Positions 44,257-57,300 of a stretch of DNA of 64,000 nucleotides are shown in pieces. Source of the DNA: Telmatactis stephensoni (taxonomy: Eukaryota; Cnidaria; Anthozoa; Actiniaria; Isophelliidae); contig JALIZF010001875.1 in assembly GCA_029948255.1 (NCBI GenBank), positions 744,001-808,000 on the forward strand, written 5' to 3'. A program made the position numbers and the translations under genes. How positions within the stretch are numbered: the first letter of the stretch is position 1; each line of letters begins with the position of its first letter. Under the pieces are notes generated by a model. That model was not told the origin of the DNA, made no database searches, and saw only the letters and a program-made list of their open reading frames with translations.

Positions 44257-45594
44257 ATGGTTCAACTAGAGTTCTTTAAAGAGGAGTACGACGCTCTTGA
44301 AGCACAACAACCAGTGAAGAAAGGTAGTAAATTGTCAAGCCTCAATCCAATTCTAGTAGATGAAGTGATACGTGTTGGTGGACGAGTTCGCAATGGACCA
44401 CTTCCCTTTGATGCGACGCATCCCATGATTATCCCGAAAGAACATCCCATAGCTGAATTGATTGTACGATACTACCACAAGCTCCTTGGGCATGCCGGCC
44501 GAGAGCATGTTCTCTGCACGCTACGCCAGTACTATTGGATACTGCATGGACGATCCCTTGTACGTCGACTACTACACAGCTGCATCGATTGTAGGAAGCG
44601 ATACGCACCGACCCTACAGCAAGTCATGCGAGACCTCCCAAAGGAGCGACTCACTCCCTTTCACCCCCCGTTCACCTTCACGGGTGTTGATTTCTTTGGC
44701 CCGTTCTATGTTAAAAGAGGCAGAGCCACAGAGAAAGTGTATGGTTGCATCTTCGTGTGCTTTACCACGCGTGCAATTCACGTGGAAGATGCCAGTGCTT
44801 TGTCCACCGACGCATTCATTCAAGCCTTCAGAAGGTTTATCGCGGTCCGAGGATGTCCTAAGGAAGTGTGGTCGGACAATGGCACGAACTTCACAGGCGC
44901 CGAGAAAGAGCTCAAGGCTTCCATCAAAGAGTTCAACGAAGAAGTGATCAGAAAGGAGCTTCACGCAAGAGATGTTGAATGGCATACGTGCTCCATGCCT
45001 AAGTGGAAATTCCAACCGCCTGCTGCAAGCCATATGTCAGGGGTGTGGGAGAGGTTAATCCGAAGTGTTCGCAAGTGTATGAAGGGACTTCTTGGAAATC
45101 CGAATGCTCCCCTCCACTTGGAAACTTTACGCACTGTCTTCTACGAAGCAGCCTCCATACTGAATAGTCGTCCCCTTGGTCCGAGCAGCGACGACCCCAA
45201 TGATTTAGAACCACTTACGCCCAACCATTTCCTCCTGCTTCGCCCAAACGTGACGCCACCGCCTGGTATATTTGCTGATACCGACCTTTACAGCCGTAAG
45301 CATTGGAGACATGCACAGTACCTGACGAATCATTTCTGGAAACGCTGGATGAAGGAATATGTTCCCCTCCTACAGCAGAGGCACAAGTGGACAAACGTCA
45401 AGAGAGACCTGAAAGTTGGCGATTTAGTGCTTATCACAGATCCTGTTGTGCCAAGATCAAAGTGGTTGCTTGGAAGAGTGACTAAAGTAACAGTCGGTAG
45501 AGATAACCATGTGAGATCAGCTGAAGTCAGAACCAAATCCTCAGTTCTGGTTCGACCCGTTACCAAGCTTTGCCTTCTAGAAGAAGCCGCATAA
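44257..45594 (+). CDS. pol (int): BEL/Pao integrase, in frame after a stop codon
   Basis: 445 codons directly after TGA in the same frame. HHCC zinc domain (HKLLGH ... CIDC), then the DDE core with D145 (GVDFFGPF), D207 (SDNGTNF) and E265 (GVWERLIRS), and the BEL C-terminal region with [17 protein letters not shown] and a basic end. The ATG right after the stop is probably incidental, because the preceding residues continue the usual polyprotein. A CGA-to-TGA transition or read-through would explain the stop. Stop TAA at 45592-45594; 3' UTR runs to the LTR. Confidence 0.9.
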   Translation: MVQLEFFKEEYDALEAQQPVKKGSKLSSLNPILVDEVIRVGGRVRNGPLPFDATHPMIIPKEHPIAELIVRYYHKLLGHAGREHVLCTLRQYYWILHGRSLVRRLLHSCIDCRKRYAPTLQQVMRDLPKERLTPFHPPFTFTGVDFFGPFYVKRGRATEKVYGCIFVCFTTRAIHVEDASALSTDAFIQAFRRFIAVRGCPKEVWSDNGTNFTGAEKELKASIKEFNEEVIRKELHARDVEWHTCSMPKWKFQPPAASHMSGVWERLIRSVRKCMKGLLGNPNAPLHLETLRTVFYEAASILNSRPLGPSSDDPNDLEPLTPNHFLLLRPNVTPPPGIFADTDLYSRKHWRHAQYLTNHFWKRWMKEYVPLLQQRHKWTNVKRDLKVGDLVLITDPVVPRSKWLLGRVTKVTVGRDNHVRSAEVRTKSSVLVRPVTKLCLLEEAA

Positions 45595-45747
45595 AATCAA
45601 GATGCAGCAATATTGGAATACAACATTTGGACTTTAACTTGTTTTGAGTTAGCTTAGAAAATGAACAGATTTGCAAGGACGATTATAGTTTAAGTTATAT
45701 TTGATTCATCATGATTTGTAAGGCTCTTACAGCTGGGCCCCCCGGGA

Positions 45748-46072
45748 TGTTGGGGCCATTCCCCCTACAATACGCGAATTACTCGTGTTTGATACGTACC
45801 GTTTAATATTTCGTATGTCAACTGTACAGTGAGACCGGAGGCTCACCGGGAGCACATGGTCTGAGCGAAACGACATGTTTGTGTTCTTGTTTAGGATGTT
45901 CATAAATTGGTAAGTCCGTCTTTCGATTTATTTGCCATTTGTAACTGCTTGTTTGTGATACCAGCCTCATTTTCTTAGGATTTTACTCGTGAAGTACACG
46001 TCTGTAAACCCAATTTGTGAATGAATAAAGCAACTTTCAACGTCCGCTCAGACTCCACATTCTACCCAAACA
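45748..46072 (+). repeat. 3' LTR of the BEL element, complete
   Basis: 325 bases, from TGTTGGGGCC to CCCAAACA (TG...CA ends). A G/C-rich stretch GGGCCCCCCGGGA directly upstream may be the polypurine-tract region. It contains AATAAA near 46024. Confidence 0.85.
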
Positions 46073-47541
46073 CTCTATATACAGAATCATGAAGGGCTAG
46101 ACGAGCACAATATCAAATCGATATCGGTGCTGTCATTTGGAATCACTAATGACTAATGACTAATGACCTGGACATACATACTCCATTAATTTTTCCTAAA
46201 ATTAGAATGCAGCATTACAAAAAGTGGAATCAGCTGATGAAAAGCAGTCACAGCTATAGTCACAAATTGATTACGTTACTGATTCTTTATTTGGTGTGGC
46301 TACTCGCCTAGGCGAGAGCCACTATGTCATCGTGTAGTGTAAGTCCGTGCGTAACTCCATAGGAAACCCAAAAGTATTCCATGTTTACGGAACCAATGAA
46401 AACTGAAAGAAAGAATTTTCGGTTTCACTTCGTAACACCGATTCGTTACCGGCACCAAACGAGAGGCAAACTATCGCTACCTCATGGTCACTGTTGGACG
46501 ACGACGCGACAAAGTTTGCAGGTGAATGTAAGTGTTGTTTTATTTCATTTAAAATTACTCTATTCTTCATCACAACTTTCGTTTGTCTTTGAAAAGTCAT
46601 ACGAAAGGCTCTGTAGGTTTTATTCAATTTTTCCGCGGATATTTACGCCGTAATATAATAATCACCTATTCAATAGTAAACTTTCGAGACAGCAAAAACA
46701 ATACTCCCTGATTTCAAACAATTTGCTTTATTTTAAGTTTCAAAACATATCGTTAAAGCAATAAAGCAACCTCTGATAAGTATGCAAATATCGCTTCAAT
46801 ATCCTATAAGTAATACAATAGTGAGTAGCCACATGTACTCATAGAGTACCTATTTTCTTTCAGTAGAAACGGAAAAATGGCTGATATAGTCGTTTGGTGT
46901 TGTAAAAAAATCAAAAAGAATAGAAGTTGCTGGTTGTGTTTTGAAATTCAGTTCCACTGATTTTGGGGGCATTGTTTTACTTTCTCAGTAGTCCACTTTC
47001 TTTCCGTCTTATCCTTTGCAATTAACCTAAATACATTACTTATATATATAATTACTTACCATAAGACCCTAAACGAGTAGAAAAAATCAAACAACAACTA
47101 TGGCATAAGCACGCCCTACTTGAAGCAGAATATGTTGGTTTCTTGTAATTCAATAATATATCTTTTATCCTTCTTTTTTTGCAACATCTACATCCTGGGT
47201 GAATAAAAATGAAGTCTACAACATTTGGGTCTCAAAAATAAAACCTATGCATATTCTATGAACTAAATGACGTTTTTTTTTTTCGAGTATTCATTTTGTG
47301 TAGATAAAGAAAGCCATATTTGAAATGGAAATCACGACGTGATTAATTGTTGTCAACATAAATCACTGCCAAGCATTTTTCTTGTAACCTTTTCAGCGTC
47401 CACGCATTTATCGACCTATATATGGAGTGAAAGCTACTTAATAATTTTGATTAAGTACCATAACAGTTGTTCCAGTCGCGTTGACACTAAAATAACCAGT
47501 TCTAAGTACTAGTGCCACGACGAAATTCATGCATACTAGAC
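46073..47541. other. Intergenic
   Basis: No gene recognised. A small hairpin CTCGCCTAGGCGAG lies near 46303. Short frames at 46381-46653 and 46385-46627 show no domain. Confidence 0.4.
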
Positions 47542-47899
47542 AATGAGCTTTTATCAGGCATTTTTAAATTCGTAGAACAGGAAAAGAATTACCTTAGCTG
47601 GAAAGAGTATGTTAAAATTAGGAAGACAGTGAAGTTTGAAGGAATTAAATGCAAAACTCGCGAGAATATGAATTTTTGAAAAGTGTGAATTTGTAAGAAA
47701 ACCTTTGCTGGTAGGCATCTCTTGCCTACCAGCGAATGTTTTCATACAAAATTTCGATTTTGGAAAATTCATATCTTCGTGAGTTTGATAGTTACTTCAT
47801 TCAAACTTCACAGTTTTACTAATTTTGACGTGCTCTTTCCAACTATGGTAATTATATTTCTGTACTGTGACTTTTGGAATTACATGATAAAAGCTCATT
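47542..47899. mobile_element. Palindromic MITE (about 358 bp)
   Basis: Tips AATGAGCTTTTATCA and TGATAAAAGCTCATT. The arms are imperfect inverted copies centred on GGTAGGCATCTCTTGCCTACC at 47711-47731. Mirror-image short frames on both strands come from the inversion. Confidence 0.7.
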
Positions 47900-50717
47900 C
47901 GACAGAGCGAATAATATTCTGCATCATAACATTAAATAGATGTTTAATAGGATGTAGTGGTGTTCATAGCGATAAAAATAATATAAGACACTTAGCTGTT
48001 AATATCTACAACAATATCGCTCCTGTTGGTTCCCACCCAATTCGGGAAAATTATGTTGACTTTGTGAGTGCATTTGATTCTGCATGCCTCTGACGGAGAC
48101 TACATTTCACTGCTCTTCAGTTTTTCTGATCCATTCCTTCGAAAAAAGGAAAATATGCGGATTTTGAACTTCGAAAGATTTGAATTTTTCGAGCGAGGAA
48201 ATAAACACAGTGAAGAACAACTCGGCAAGAGGGCGGAGCTAAAGCTTGGTTGCCATAGAAATGCAGATGATTGATGTCTGGCAAAATCAAAAGTCAAGGT
48301 CGAGATTTTGAACGATCCTCTATGTGTTATCGATAACGGCTGTAACTTTGATCCATTCAAGTTTTTGGCAAGTAGGAAGCTCTCTCTCTTTTTCTTCCGG
48401 TTTTCGTTGGCGCTGTTGCCTTCGTTGTGGCTGCAACGGTAGCTAGACGACGAAAACTGACAATGATCCTGATCCTAAAGAGATTAATAAATATAATCAA
48501 CCCGCCAATGGCGAAGTAACTCGTGGATTTTAGTTAAATAATGAGTTTTTTATTTGAAGGCAAAAATATAAATCAATTAATACAATATGTATTTTTCTAA
48601 ATGATAAATCATTGCTCTCACAAATCTAAAAATTAAGATTGGGCCCATCTGTAAAGAATTTTGAAAGAGTCATTTGGATAATATTATTAATAATATCAGC
48701 TAATGTAGTTTCTTTAGCGAAAAAATAATTGACTTGATTATGAAAGAACAAAAAAAGGTAATGAAGCAAAGGAAAAAGAAAAAAAAAAAAGGAAAAAAAA
48801 AAAAAAAAGAAACCGGTCTGCCCGTGATTCGAACAGGGTATCTCTGAGCTCGCAGCCAGCAACGAACCACTTGAGCCACTGAGCAATTTATTGTTTAGTA
48901 AGGTTATATTTTTATACATATTGTAAATTTATGGCTGTATGTTTAGCAAAGCTATTGAACATGTACAAATTATGAAAAAAGTTTCTCTATGAACCAAATG
49001 TTGCTATGAATAAAATAAATTACTCCATAAAAGTACTCATAATAGCCACCAAACTTAAACTCAAATACGCTTTTTTGATGCCGTTTCGGCCAGCCGGGCC
49101 GTAGCGATTCCACGGCCCTAGGCCATGCAGTTTCTCCAGTTTCAGCAAGCGTCAGTTCGTACTGAAATATGATTTCGTTTGCTTTTTATTTCAACATTTA
49201 CTCTCGTGCTGATAGAGTACAAACACTAAATGCTTGGATGACTCGTTGATATTGGACTTGCGACGATTTTTTTTGTTTGAAGACAGCGACTACAAAGTTC
49301 ATTGTTTTCACATCCGAGTATATCGAACAGCTCGATCAACTTGGAGATGCGATGAAAATTATTCCAAGCTGCAGAGGGAACTGAGAGTAGTTCAATACAG
49401 AATGTGGCCACTGAATAAGAAACTATTTATTCAAATCTATTGGCAATTTCGCCTAACATCCGACACGTACAATCGATCTTCGCGGAGTGCAGACCCGTGT
49501 ACATGTAACTTACATGTAGAGCACGAGGTAATGTTAAAAACTTGTATTACCCAGCTTAGATCGTGTGCCTAAAAATTGTTGCTTGTACACAAATCTAAAA
49601 CAGTTACATTACGTTCAAAGCTCTGGTCGCCGAAAATTATTATAGAGTATGAGGGGGAACACCGTACGGCCTACGATACGATACGGTTACAGCAGGAATT
49701 TCGAATGTTTTTATAGAAACTATGATACTGGTACAGTTACGATACGGTACGGTAAGTTTCCCACTCATACGAAAACGACTCTAACGCAAGTTAGCACCGT
49801 ATCGTATTATCAAGAATAGACCGGAAGTAAAGTTTGACAGACCGGAAGTTTACAGGAAAGTGAGTGAGTGAGTGAGTGACACAATAGCTTACTACTTTAT
49901 GTATGGCACCATTCTAGTTAGACAATAGATAGATTGAATAGTTGTTGTCATACACGAAGTAGTAACCTGACTGATTTGCATATTCGACCCCTCACAATAA
50001 CTCGTGGATTTTCAATCCACGAGTTAAAAATGACCCTAAAGATGAACTTCACTAAAATCAAGCTGATCTTGCTAGGATATTCTGTCTTGTATCATCAAAT
50101 GAAACCAAAATCAAACAAAGATCACGATCGGAATTAAACATTCTAGCTCAATTCTACAAAATAACACGAAAAATTCAGCATATTGGCATGCTTGAATAAA
50201 GCAAAGATTGATCAGTTTACAGGTATTTCCATACAGAAACTAATCAAATCGAGGGTAATTCATTTGAAATTTATATATTTATGCAATTGCAAACTAGAAT
50301 TTGTTTAAAATCTTTCAGATGTGAACAAGAGAGGATGGTGGCGGGTGGCGACGATGCCCCCCGTAAGGCAATCAACCATGCGTTTTATAATGGGCTCGAA
50401 TGAGACGTTTGAAATGTCTGCTTCATGCCCATTGTAAGAGGCATGGTTGCTGTTATCGGTTCCAGCTGGACGTCTACGTAGTGGTAGAGGACCTTGCCAC
50501 GTTTCAGTGATTGCCTTTCCTACCTGCCATGATTTTTGGACCAAAATGTGCTGCAAGCTTTACTATCTTCGCTGGGGTAGTCGCGGTGTAGGGAATTATG
50601 GCTAAATACCATCCTTGCTAAGCATAACTTCATTAAGAATGATTTATTATCAGCTTAATTTTTTCATATATTTTAAAATATTGTTTTAGCTAAACAGACA
50701 TCATTTGTTCGTCTCGA
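47900..50717. other. Intergenic and 3' flank of the SLC22-type gene
   Basis: Contains the tRNA-like segment (48812-48886), an A-rich tract (48775-48810), GTGA repeats (49859-49880) and an imperfect palindrome around 49650-49770 (GATACGATACGG). TTTATT at 50643-50648 is a possible minus-strand poly(A) signal for the transporter. No other gene recognised. Confidence 0.4.
48812..48886 (-). tRNA. tRNA-like sequence, probably a degenerate SINE head
   Basis: Read on the minus strand, it has a TGGCTCAAGTGG segment resembling an A box and GTTCGAATCA resembling a B box, at tRNA-like spacing, followed by a long T run that would end Pol III transcription. The T stem has a mismatch (CCCTG against CACGG) and no clean acceptor stem is seen, so it is unlikely to be a working tRNA. 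Confidence 0.3.
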
Positions 50718-51253
50718 TTAAAGGATGCTTTCCAAAGTGGTGGTTCGTTGTGGTTGCTTTACTTCGAATGTCTCCTCTATTGGTACATTCTTTGTTTCAG
50801 GTAACGTTAGGCACAACACACCAGCAATGAATGCAGTAATGGCGAATATAGAATAGGGTAACAACACGTGGATATGAACCTGAAAAGGACGATAATAGTC
50901 GATAAAAGATAAATAATAGTAATACAACAAGTAAGTATATAGTAACTCGAAAAGCTCGCAAAGTTGAAGCAGTTTTTGCATGTCACATCACACGTGTTAT
51001 TATTTAGTTCGAGGCACCTTACACAATACTTACAAGCCAAACAATAAATGGAGCAAGAAATGAGCCAATACGAGAAGATGCAGATGACGTTCCCATACCA
51101 ACACTCCTATAAAATATGTCAGGAACTTTTTAGAGATTAAACAAATTGAGAGAGAATGAGAAGATGAATGGATGGATGGATGAATAGTTATGAATAGAGA
51201 GAAAATGGCTGGATGGAGAGGAAGGGAAAGCACTGGAAGAATAGTTTGATAAA

Positions 51254-51313
<60 letters not shown>

Positions 51314-54300
51314 GAGGGAGGGGTGAGAGAGGAGATGAAGGATAGATAAATGAATAAGTGATTGAGAGGGAAACGCTAGACATTGAGCAAAACTTTGTAA
51401 TGACATTAAAAGAGGACTTACCTCACTACTGTAGGGAAAAGCTCTGCTGTGAAAACGAAGGCTACATCCAAAGATATATTTATGAAGAACTTTGTTATCA
51501 AAGCCATTATGATACGACCAACAAGGAAACCTAAATAACATGAATAAAACCTCGCTGCAAGTTTTCAGAACTAATAGAGGCTTTGCACGATCACTGATAG
51601 CAGCCATATTAGATGGCAGAACATAAGAATCTCTTTAATTATCCTGAGGATTTAATGGATTCTTTCTAATGTACCTCCATCCAATATGGCTGCTTTCACG
51701 TGACCGTGCAAAGGCTCTATAAATCAAATAAATAACCACCAGATAAGAGTTATCCACTGTATATATTTTGTATAGATTTTATCCGCTGGATAAGGATTTA
51801 TCCGCTGGATAGCGCGATAGTGTTCCAAGAGGGATTTTGGTTGGTTTAATTTATATTTTCGTATATGCTGTTGTCCTTATGTTTGACTCGTCTCTTAGCT
51901 TGTCTCTGTTGTAGTTATTCTTGGGTTGCATGTGACGTCACGGCAGCCATCTTGGATGAACTTCAACAAAAGATTTCTCATTAGCGTGTATTGTTTGTTC
52001 ATCCAACATGGCTACCGCTTCATTGTCTTTGGATTCCCGAAGGTATGGATGCAACCCAGCAATTGAATTTTATTAGCTGTATTTGTCTCATTTTGTGTGG
52101 AAGAAAGCGGGAATTTATTGAATAAAGCTAAGGGATTAGGGTGCGTTTGAATCGTTTCTTGTGTTTGTTGTCGTTACTTTAATTTAACTCAGTGCGTTTG
52201 ACTCGTCTCTTGTGGGGGGTAAGCGAGAATTTATTGAATAAACTGCTAAGGGTGCGTCTGGCTCATCTCTTGTGTCTGTTGTCGTTATTTTCATCTAATT
52301 GCATTTGACGCGTCCCTTGTGATAGTGCGTTTGACTCGTCTCTTGTAGGGGGTAAGCGAGAATTTATTGAATAAACTGCTAAGGGTGCGTCTGGCTCATC
52401 TCTTGTGTCTGTTGTCGTTATTTTCATCTAATTGCATTTGACACGTCTCTTGTGGGAGAAAGCGGGAATTTTTTGAATAAAGCCAAGGGTGCACTGAGCT
52501 GTTTCTGGTTTCTGGTGTCGTTTCTTTAATTTAGCTAAGTTTGACTAGTCGTCTCTTCAGTTGTTTTCTATTGTTTAATTAGTGCAAATTAGTGCAATTC
52601 CTTACAAAGTTTTTCACGGAAATATTGTAAGCACTCTAGTTATCAATGTTTCACTCGATTAGCTGTCAGTTTTGATAATAAAATTCGAAGAAAACCACTT
52701 TTTGGTGAGGAAAAATGATCCGTGCAGGATTCCACATATGGTTAGCACAAATCTCTTCAGTTATATGAAAGCTAGAGCTCGTTCTTGAGCGACAACGTTT
52801 TATAAGGTATTATTTGATGTGTGTTTTCATGAGGACATCTGTGCATCTATTAGAGTACAGAGGCATAGAAAAAACGGAAATTATTTGTTAAATAAAAGGG
52901 TATTTAAATAAATTAAAAATGCAAGATATCAATGAACTTTGCACAAATCTCCAATTCCAAAGTATAGGGCAGAATGCCTATTGCTTTGTGGACATTTCTC
53001 ATTAACGAAATATTTAATTCAATTTTCATGAATATTCATGCGTGAGTAAGGGTGTTTTCCATATAGCGGAACCAACCGGCCAGAACGGCCTGATTTCTTA
53101 GGACTGATTACAGCCAGAGCTAGGAATTGACATGTACCATTTAAGAACGGCCAGGCCGTTCTGGCCGATTGCATGGTTGCACTAAATGGAAAACACCCTA
53201 AGATTACTAATGACTAGTCCCTGAGTTTATCTCGGGGGAGCATATGTGTGCGAGAACTGTTTAACCGCTTGAAGACTAAACAGCTCATACTTGCAAAGAG
53301 TCTATCTCATGAATGTATGACGTCATGTTCAGCGTCATTTGTGCATCTATTAGTGTACAGAGGCATGAAAAAATGGAACTTATTTGCTAAATTAAAGGCT
53401 CTATCTCATGAAGAATACTTCTTGCACTTTAACCATGCGACGTATTATTCATGAGATGTCTTGCATTGAGCATGCGTACCTGTTCTAGAGAGATCTTTTT
53501 GAAGAAAGACAGCACCGACAGCTGCAATGGACGAGATAACCAATCCACCTGATATGGTTTTCCTTCTTCCTAGTCTTACATCAAAATTGATTAACTTTAG
53601 AAATGAGATGATCTATCAGTTTGATATCTTTGTCGGCGATACAGTATGCCGACAAAAACAGAGAATGCGAATTGTTGTTTGGTTGCATTGGTTGGACCAG
53701 GGTTGGACGGATGAACGGACGGACGGACGGACGGACGGACGGACGGACGGACGGACGGACGGGCGGGCGGACTGCAGACAGATGAATAGATGGATGGATG
53801 GATGCGGATGGATGGATGGATGAACTATCAAATTGATGATGCTCACTAAACAAATGATATGGTTGATATTAAGGAAGTAAACTAACTTGTTCATAAGACT
53901 CAGCGCAGTAAAGTGTGATGGTATTTCAACAACACCGGTCAGAAAAAACTCCAGATATCTATTCCCGCCGAAAACTCCAGCACTAAAGTTTGTACCATGA
54001 TACACCATAAATGTCACTAGCCTGCAGCAAAAGAAAACAGTTATGACTAGTGAATTATTCTAAGTTTAATTTGTAATTTTCATAGTTTCCTCAGGGAAAT
54101 TGTAGTATATTTTCTACGTTTTCCTAACCATATAATAGCGGCCTTAAGATCTACGACGGGAACGAGTTCGACAACGCTGGACTATGACGCAAGCACATTT
54201 TCAAAACGGTTTTATATGCGGGCGCCGTATTCCTTACTGTCGCCGTCCTCTCTAGAACGTCAGTTGGTGCTGTCTCACGTCCAAGCGATCAAGGAGTGGA

Positions 54301-57300
54301 ACGGTAAGGACGATGGCGCGCGCATGTAAAACCGTTTTGAAAACGTGCTTGCGTCAACGTCGGGCGGCTCCGTACTCGTTTCCGTCGTTGATCTGAAGGT
54401 CGCTAATGTCATGCGCATTGGAGGTAACCAAGAGACCATAATACTAAGAGAGCGAAGCTCAGTATTGATGTCTGTGCCATGTTCGTGGCGGCTAAGGCTA
54501 TTTTTAGTCACTTCGCCATCGCGCGCGCAAGGCACTTAAACAATAGAATTCAAACGGTCCCTTCCGCGCGCACGCCAAAAATCAAATTCTATTGGTTGAG
54601 GGCCTTGCGCGCGCGACTGGCGAAGTTACTAAAAATAGCCTTAGTCGCCGCGAACATCGCACAGACATCAATACTGAGTTTCGCTCTCTTAGTATTATGG
54701 TCTCTTGGGGTAACCAAACTTATTCAAAATGTTAACAGCTTTGGTCATTGCTACAGGGAAAAACTGACCTTGGCTGTGCGCCATCTTATTGAAATATTGT
54801 CAGAAGAATCCTGACTTTACGTTCTATAGAATTCTATAGAATACAAAAACATTGAGAACAAGTAAGCCTGAAAAGCCCTATACACGTGTATTAGCAACAA
54901 ATGTACGAGGAACGCCGCGGTTGCTTAAATCAGGCCTAACATCTATTAGTGACCAGCCTAGTAACAATATATTATCTATCTAATTCTATCTATCTAATTC
55001 TCTTACCAACATAACCATATAGTTAGAGTTATACGAGCCATTTTCCATGATCGAAAAAGATCGCGTACATCTCCTACACGTTGTTTCTCCTCCACGACTT
55101 GAACAGGATTAGCGGGCATTTCCTTGTGGTTAAATTGTGCAATTTTTGAAAGAGCCTGGGTTGCTCGATCGTTTTTACTTTTTACACTTAGCCAACGAGG
55201 AGACTCTGCTAGAAACCTGAAAATGAGATGAGAATAAACCAGTTCGTTGGTTGGTTTGTTTTCTCATTCACGATTCATTCATTCATTCATTCATTCATTC
55301 ATTCATTCATTCATTCATTCATTCATTCATTCATTCATTCATTCATTCATTCATTCATTCATTCATTCATTCATTCATTCATTCATTCATTCATTCATTC
55401 ATTCATTCATTCATTCATTCATTCATTCATTCATTCATTCATTCATTCATTCATTCATTCATTCATTCATTCATTCATTCATTCATTCATTCATTCATTC
55501 ATTCATTCATTCATTCATTCATTCATTCATTCATTCATTCATTCATTCATTCATTCATTCATTCATTCATTCATTCATTCATTCATTCATTCATTCATTC
55601 ATTCATTCATTCATTCATTCATTCATTCATTCATTCATTCATTCATTCATTCATTCATTCATTCATTCATTCATTCATTCATTCATTCATTCATTCATTC
55701 ATTCATTCATTCATTCATTCATTCATTCATTCATTCATTCATTCATTCATTCATTCATCCATCCATTTATTCATTCATTCATCCATTCATTCATTCGTCC
55801 ATCCATCCATCCATTCATTTATTCATTCTAACCCAGAGAATCCTTGATTTGTATTTTCAATATCAATAAACTGAAAGAAGAAGTGGCGACTGTTCGTTCC
55901 AGATATGTTTTCAAATTACTGGAATACTGCTCAACGGTCGCTCAACTTACTTACGTTAATTAACGTGACGGCACTTAGGATACGCCAATAACCTGAAGCA
56001 AGAGACCATAATACTAAGAGAGCGAAGCTCAGTATTGATGTCTGTGCCATGTTCGTGGCGGCTAAGGCTATTTTTAGTAACTTCGCCATCGCGCGCGCAA
56101 GTCGCTCAACCAATAGAATTTGATTTTTGACGTGCGCGCGGACGGGACCGTTTGAATTCTATTGTTTAAGAGCCTTGCGCGCGCGATGGCGAAGTTACTA
56201 AAAATAGCCTTAGCCGCCACGAACATGGCACAGACATCAATACTGAGCTTCGCTCTCTTAGTATTATGGTCTCTTGCCTGAAGTTTGAATTCAAATTACT
56301 GTTGAGCCTTTCAGGTGACGATCAAAATATTCCTTTTATAGTTTCTACCCAATATAATATTGGCATTAATTCTGACTTTATTGTTGACTTTATATTGTAT
56401 TAACCTACCACCAAAAGAAAACTTGTAGCAATCCAGGTACAGCCCCAGCAATAGACAGCGTACGCCACTCTCTAAACAGGTATCCCCATAAAGCTAAAAG
56501 CATCACGGATGAACTCCAGAACATTTCCACAGCAATCCCAGTTAAAGCGCGGTGTTTGATACCAACATGTTCAATAAACAGAATATAAGAGCTGATGGTT
56601 GAACTACCTGATGATAAGGGAAACAAGACTATTAGGGGATGTTTACATGTTACTAGGATCATCCTAACAGGCGAATCTTCCGACCTGCTATCATTTACTG
56701 CATTCTGTTTACATGGGAATTTGTCTTCACTTCGGGTACTAGGATCATCCTACCAAACAGAATGCAGTAAATGTATAGCAAGTAGGATGATTCGCCTGCT
56801 AGGATGATCCTAGTGCTAGCTAGGATGATCCTGGTGTCATGTAAACACCCCCTAACTTGTTAATGCTAAAAATGTTTTTGCTTGATTGTTTGTTTGTCGT
56901 AGATTGTTTGTTTGATTGGTTCTTTGTTTGACTGTTGTTTGTTGATGTCGATGTAATAATGCTTTGAATTTTCTTTCTGTTTTTATACTTTTGTTCTTAT
57001 TCCAAAATGGTGTTCGTCTTATAGAGCGATTTCATAGCAGCCGTGTATATACATAGAAGCTGGAACCGAAATGAACATTGGGTAATTTGTTGATTGGTTG
57101 TTTTTCAAGAAGCGCGTGTACGTGGGTTTTTCAAACAGTGACTGAGACATAGTTTTGGTATTCCAAACACGATTATGTAGAAAATCCATAGATTAAACAT
57201 ATGGAAATCCATACATTGCTAGTGTACCCAGGAGGCATTTTGGTCTCAGCTTCTACGGGTCGGTGATTTTGAAACGGGTCAATGTTTGTGCAGGTATATT

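Larger units (their letters stand above)
30892..46072 (+). mobile_element. BEL/Pao LTR retrotransposon, interrupted
   Basis: 5' LTR remnant 30892-31159, gag start 31187-31491, an inserted 8.1-kb DNA transposon (31492-39598 plus one TTAA), the rest of gag-pol 39604-45594, and 3' LTR 45748-46072. Domain order gag, zinc knuckle, aspartic protease, RT, RNase H, integrase is that of BEL/Pao. The LTRs are identical over the shared 268 bases, so insertion was recent. The first 57 bases of the 5' LTR and the left target site are missing, replaced by the end of the minisatellite-armed element. Confidence 0.9.

Noticed and set aside
44462..45033. Frames of 139-161 codons on both strands within the BEL integrase
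   Set aside because: Shadows of the integrase frame, which carries all the conserved motifs.
50305..50556. 83-codon minus-strand frame downstream of the transporter
   Set aside because: It lies after the transporter stop codon and a possible poly(A) signal; no domain recognised.
55228..55869. Three 194-213-codon HSFI-repeat frames
   Set aside because: All three frames of one (ATTC)n microsatellite, in an intron of the minus-strand transporter.
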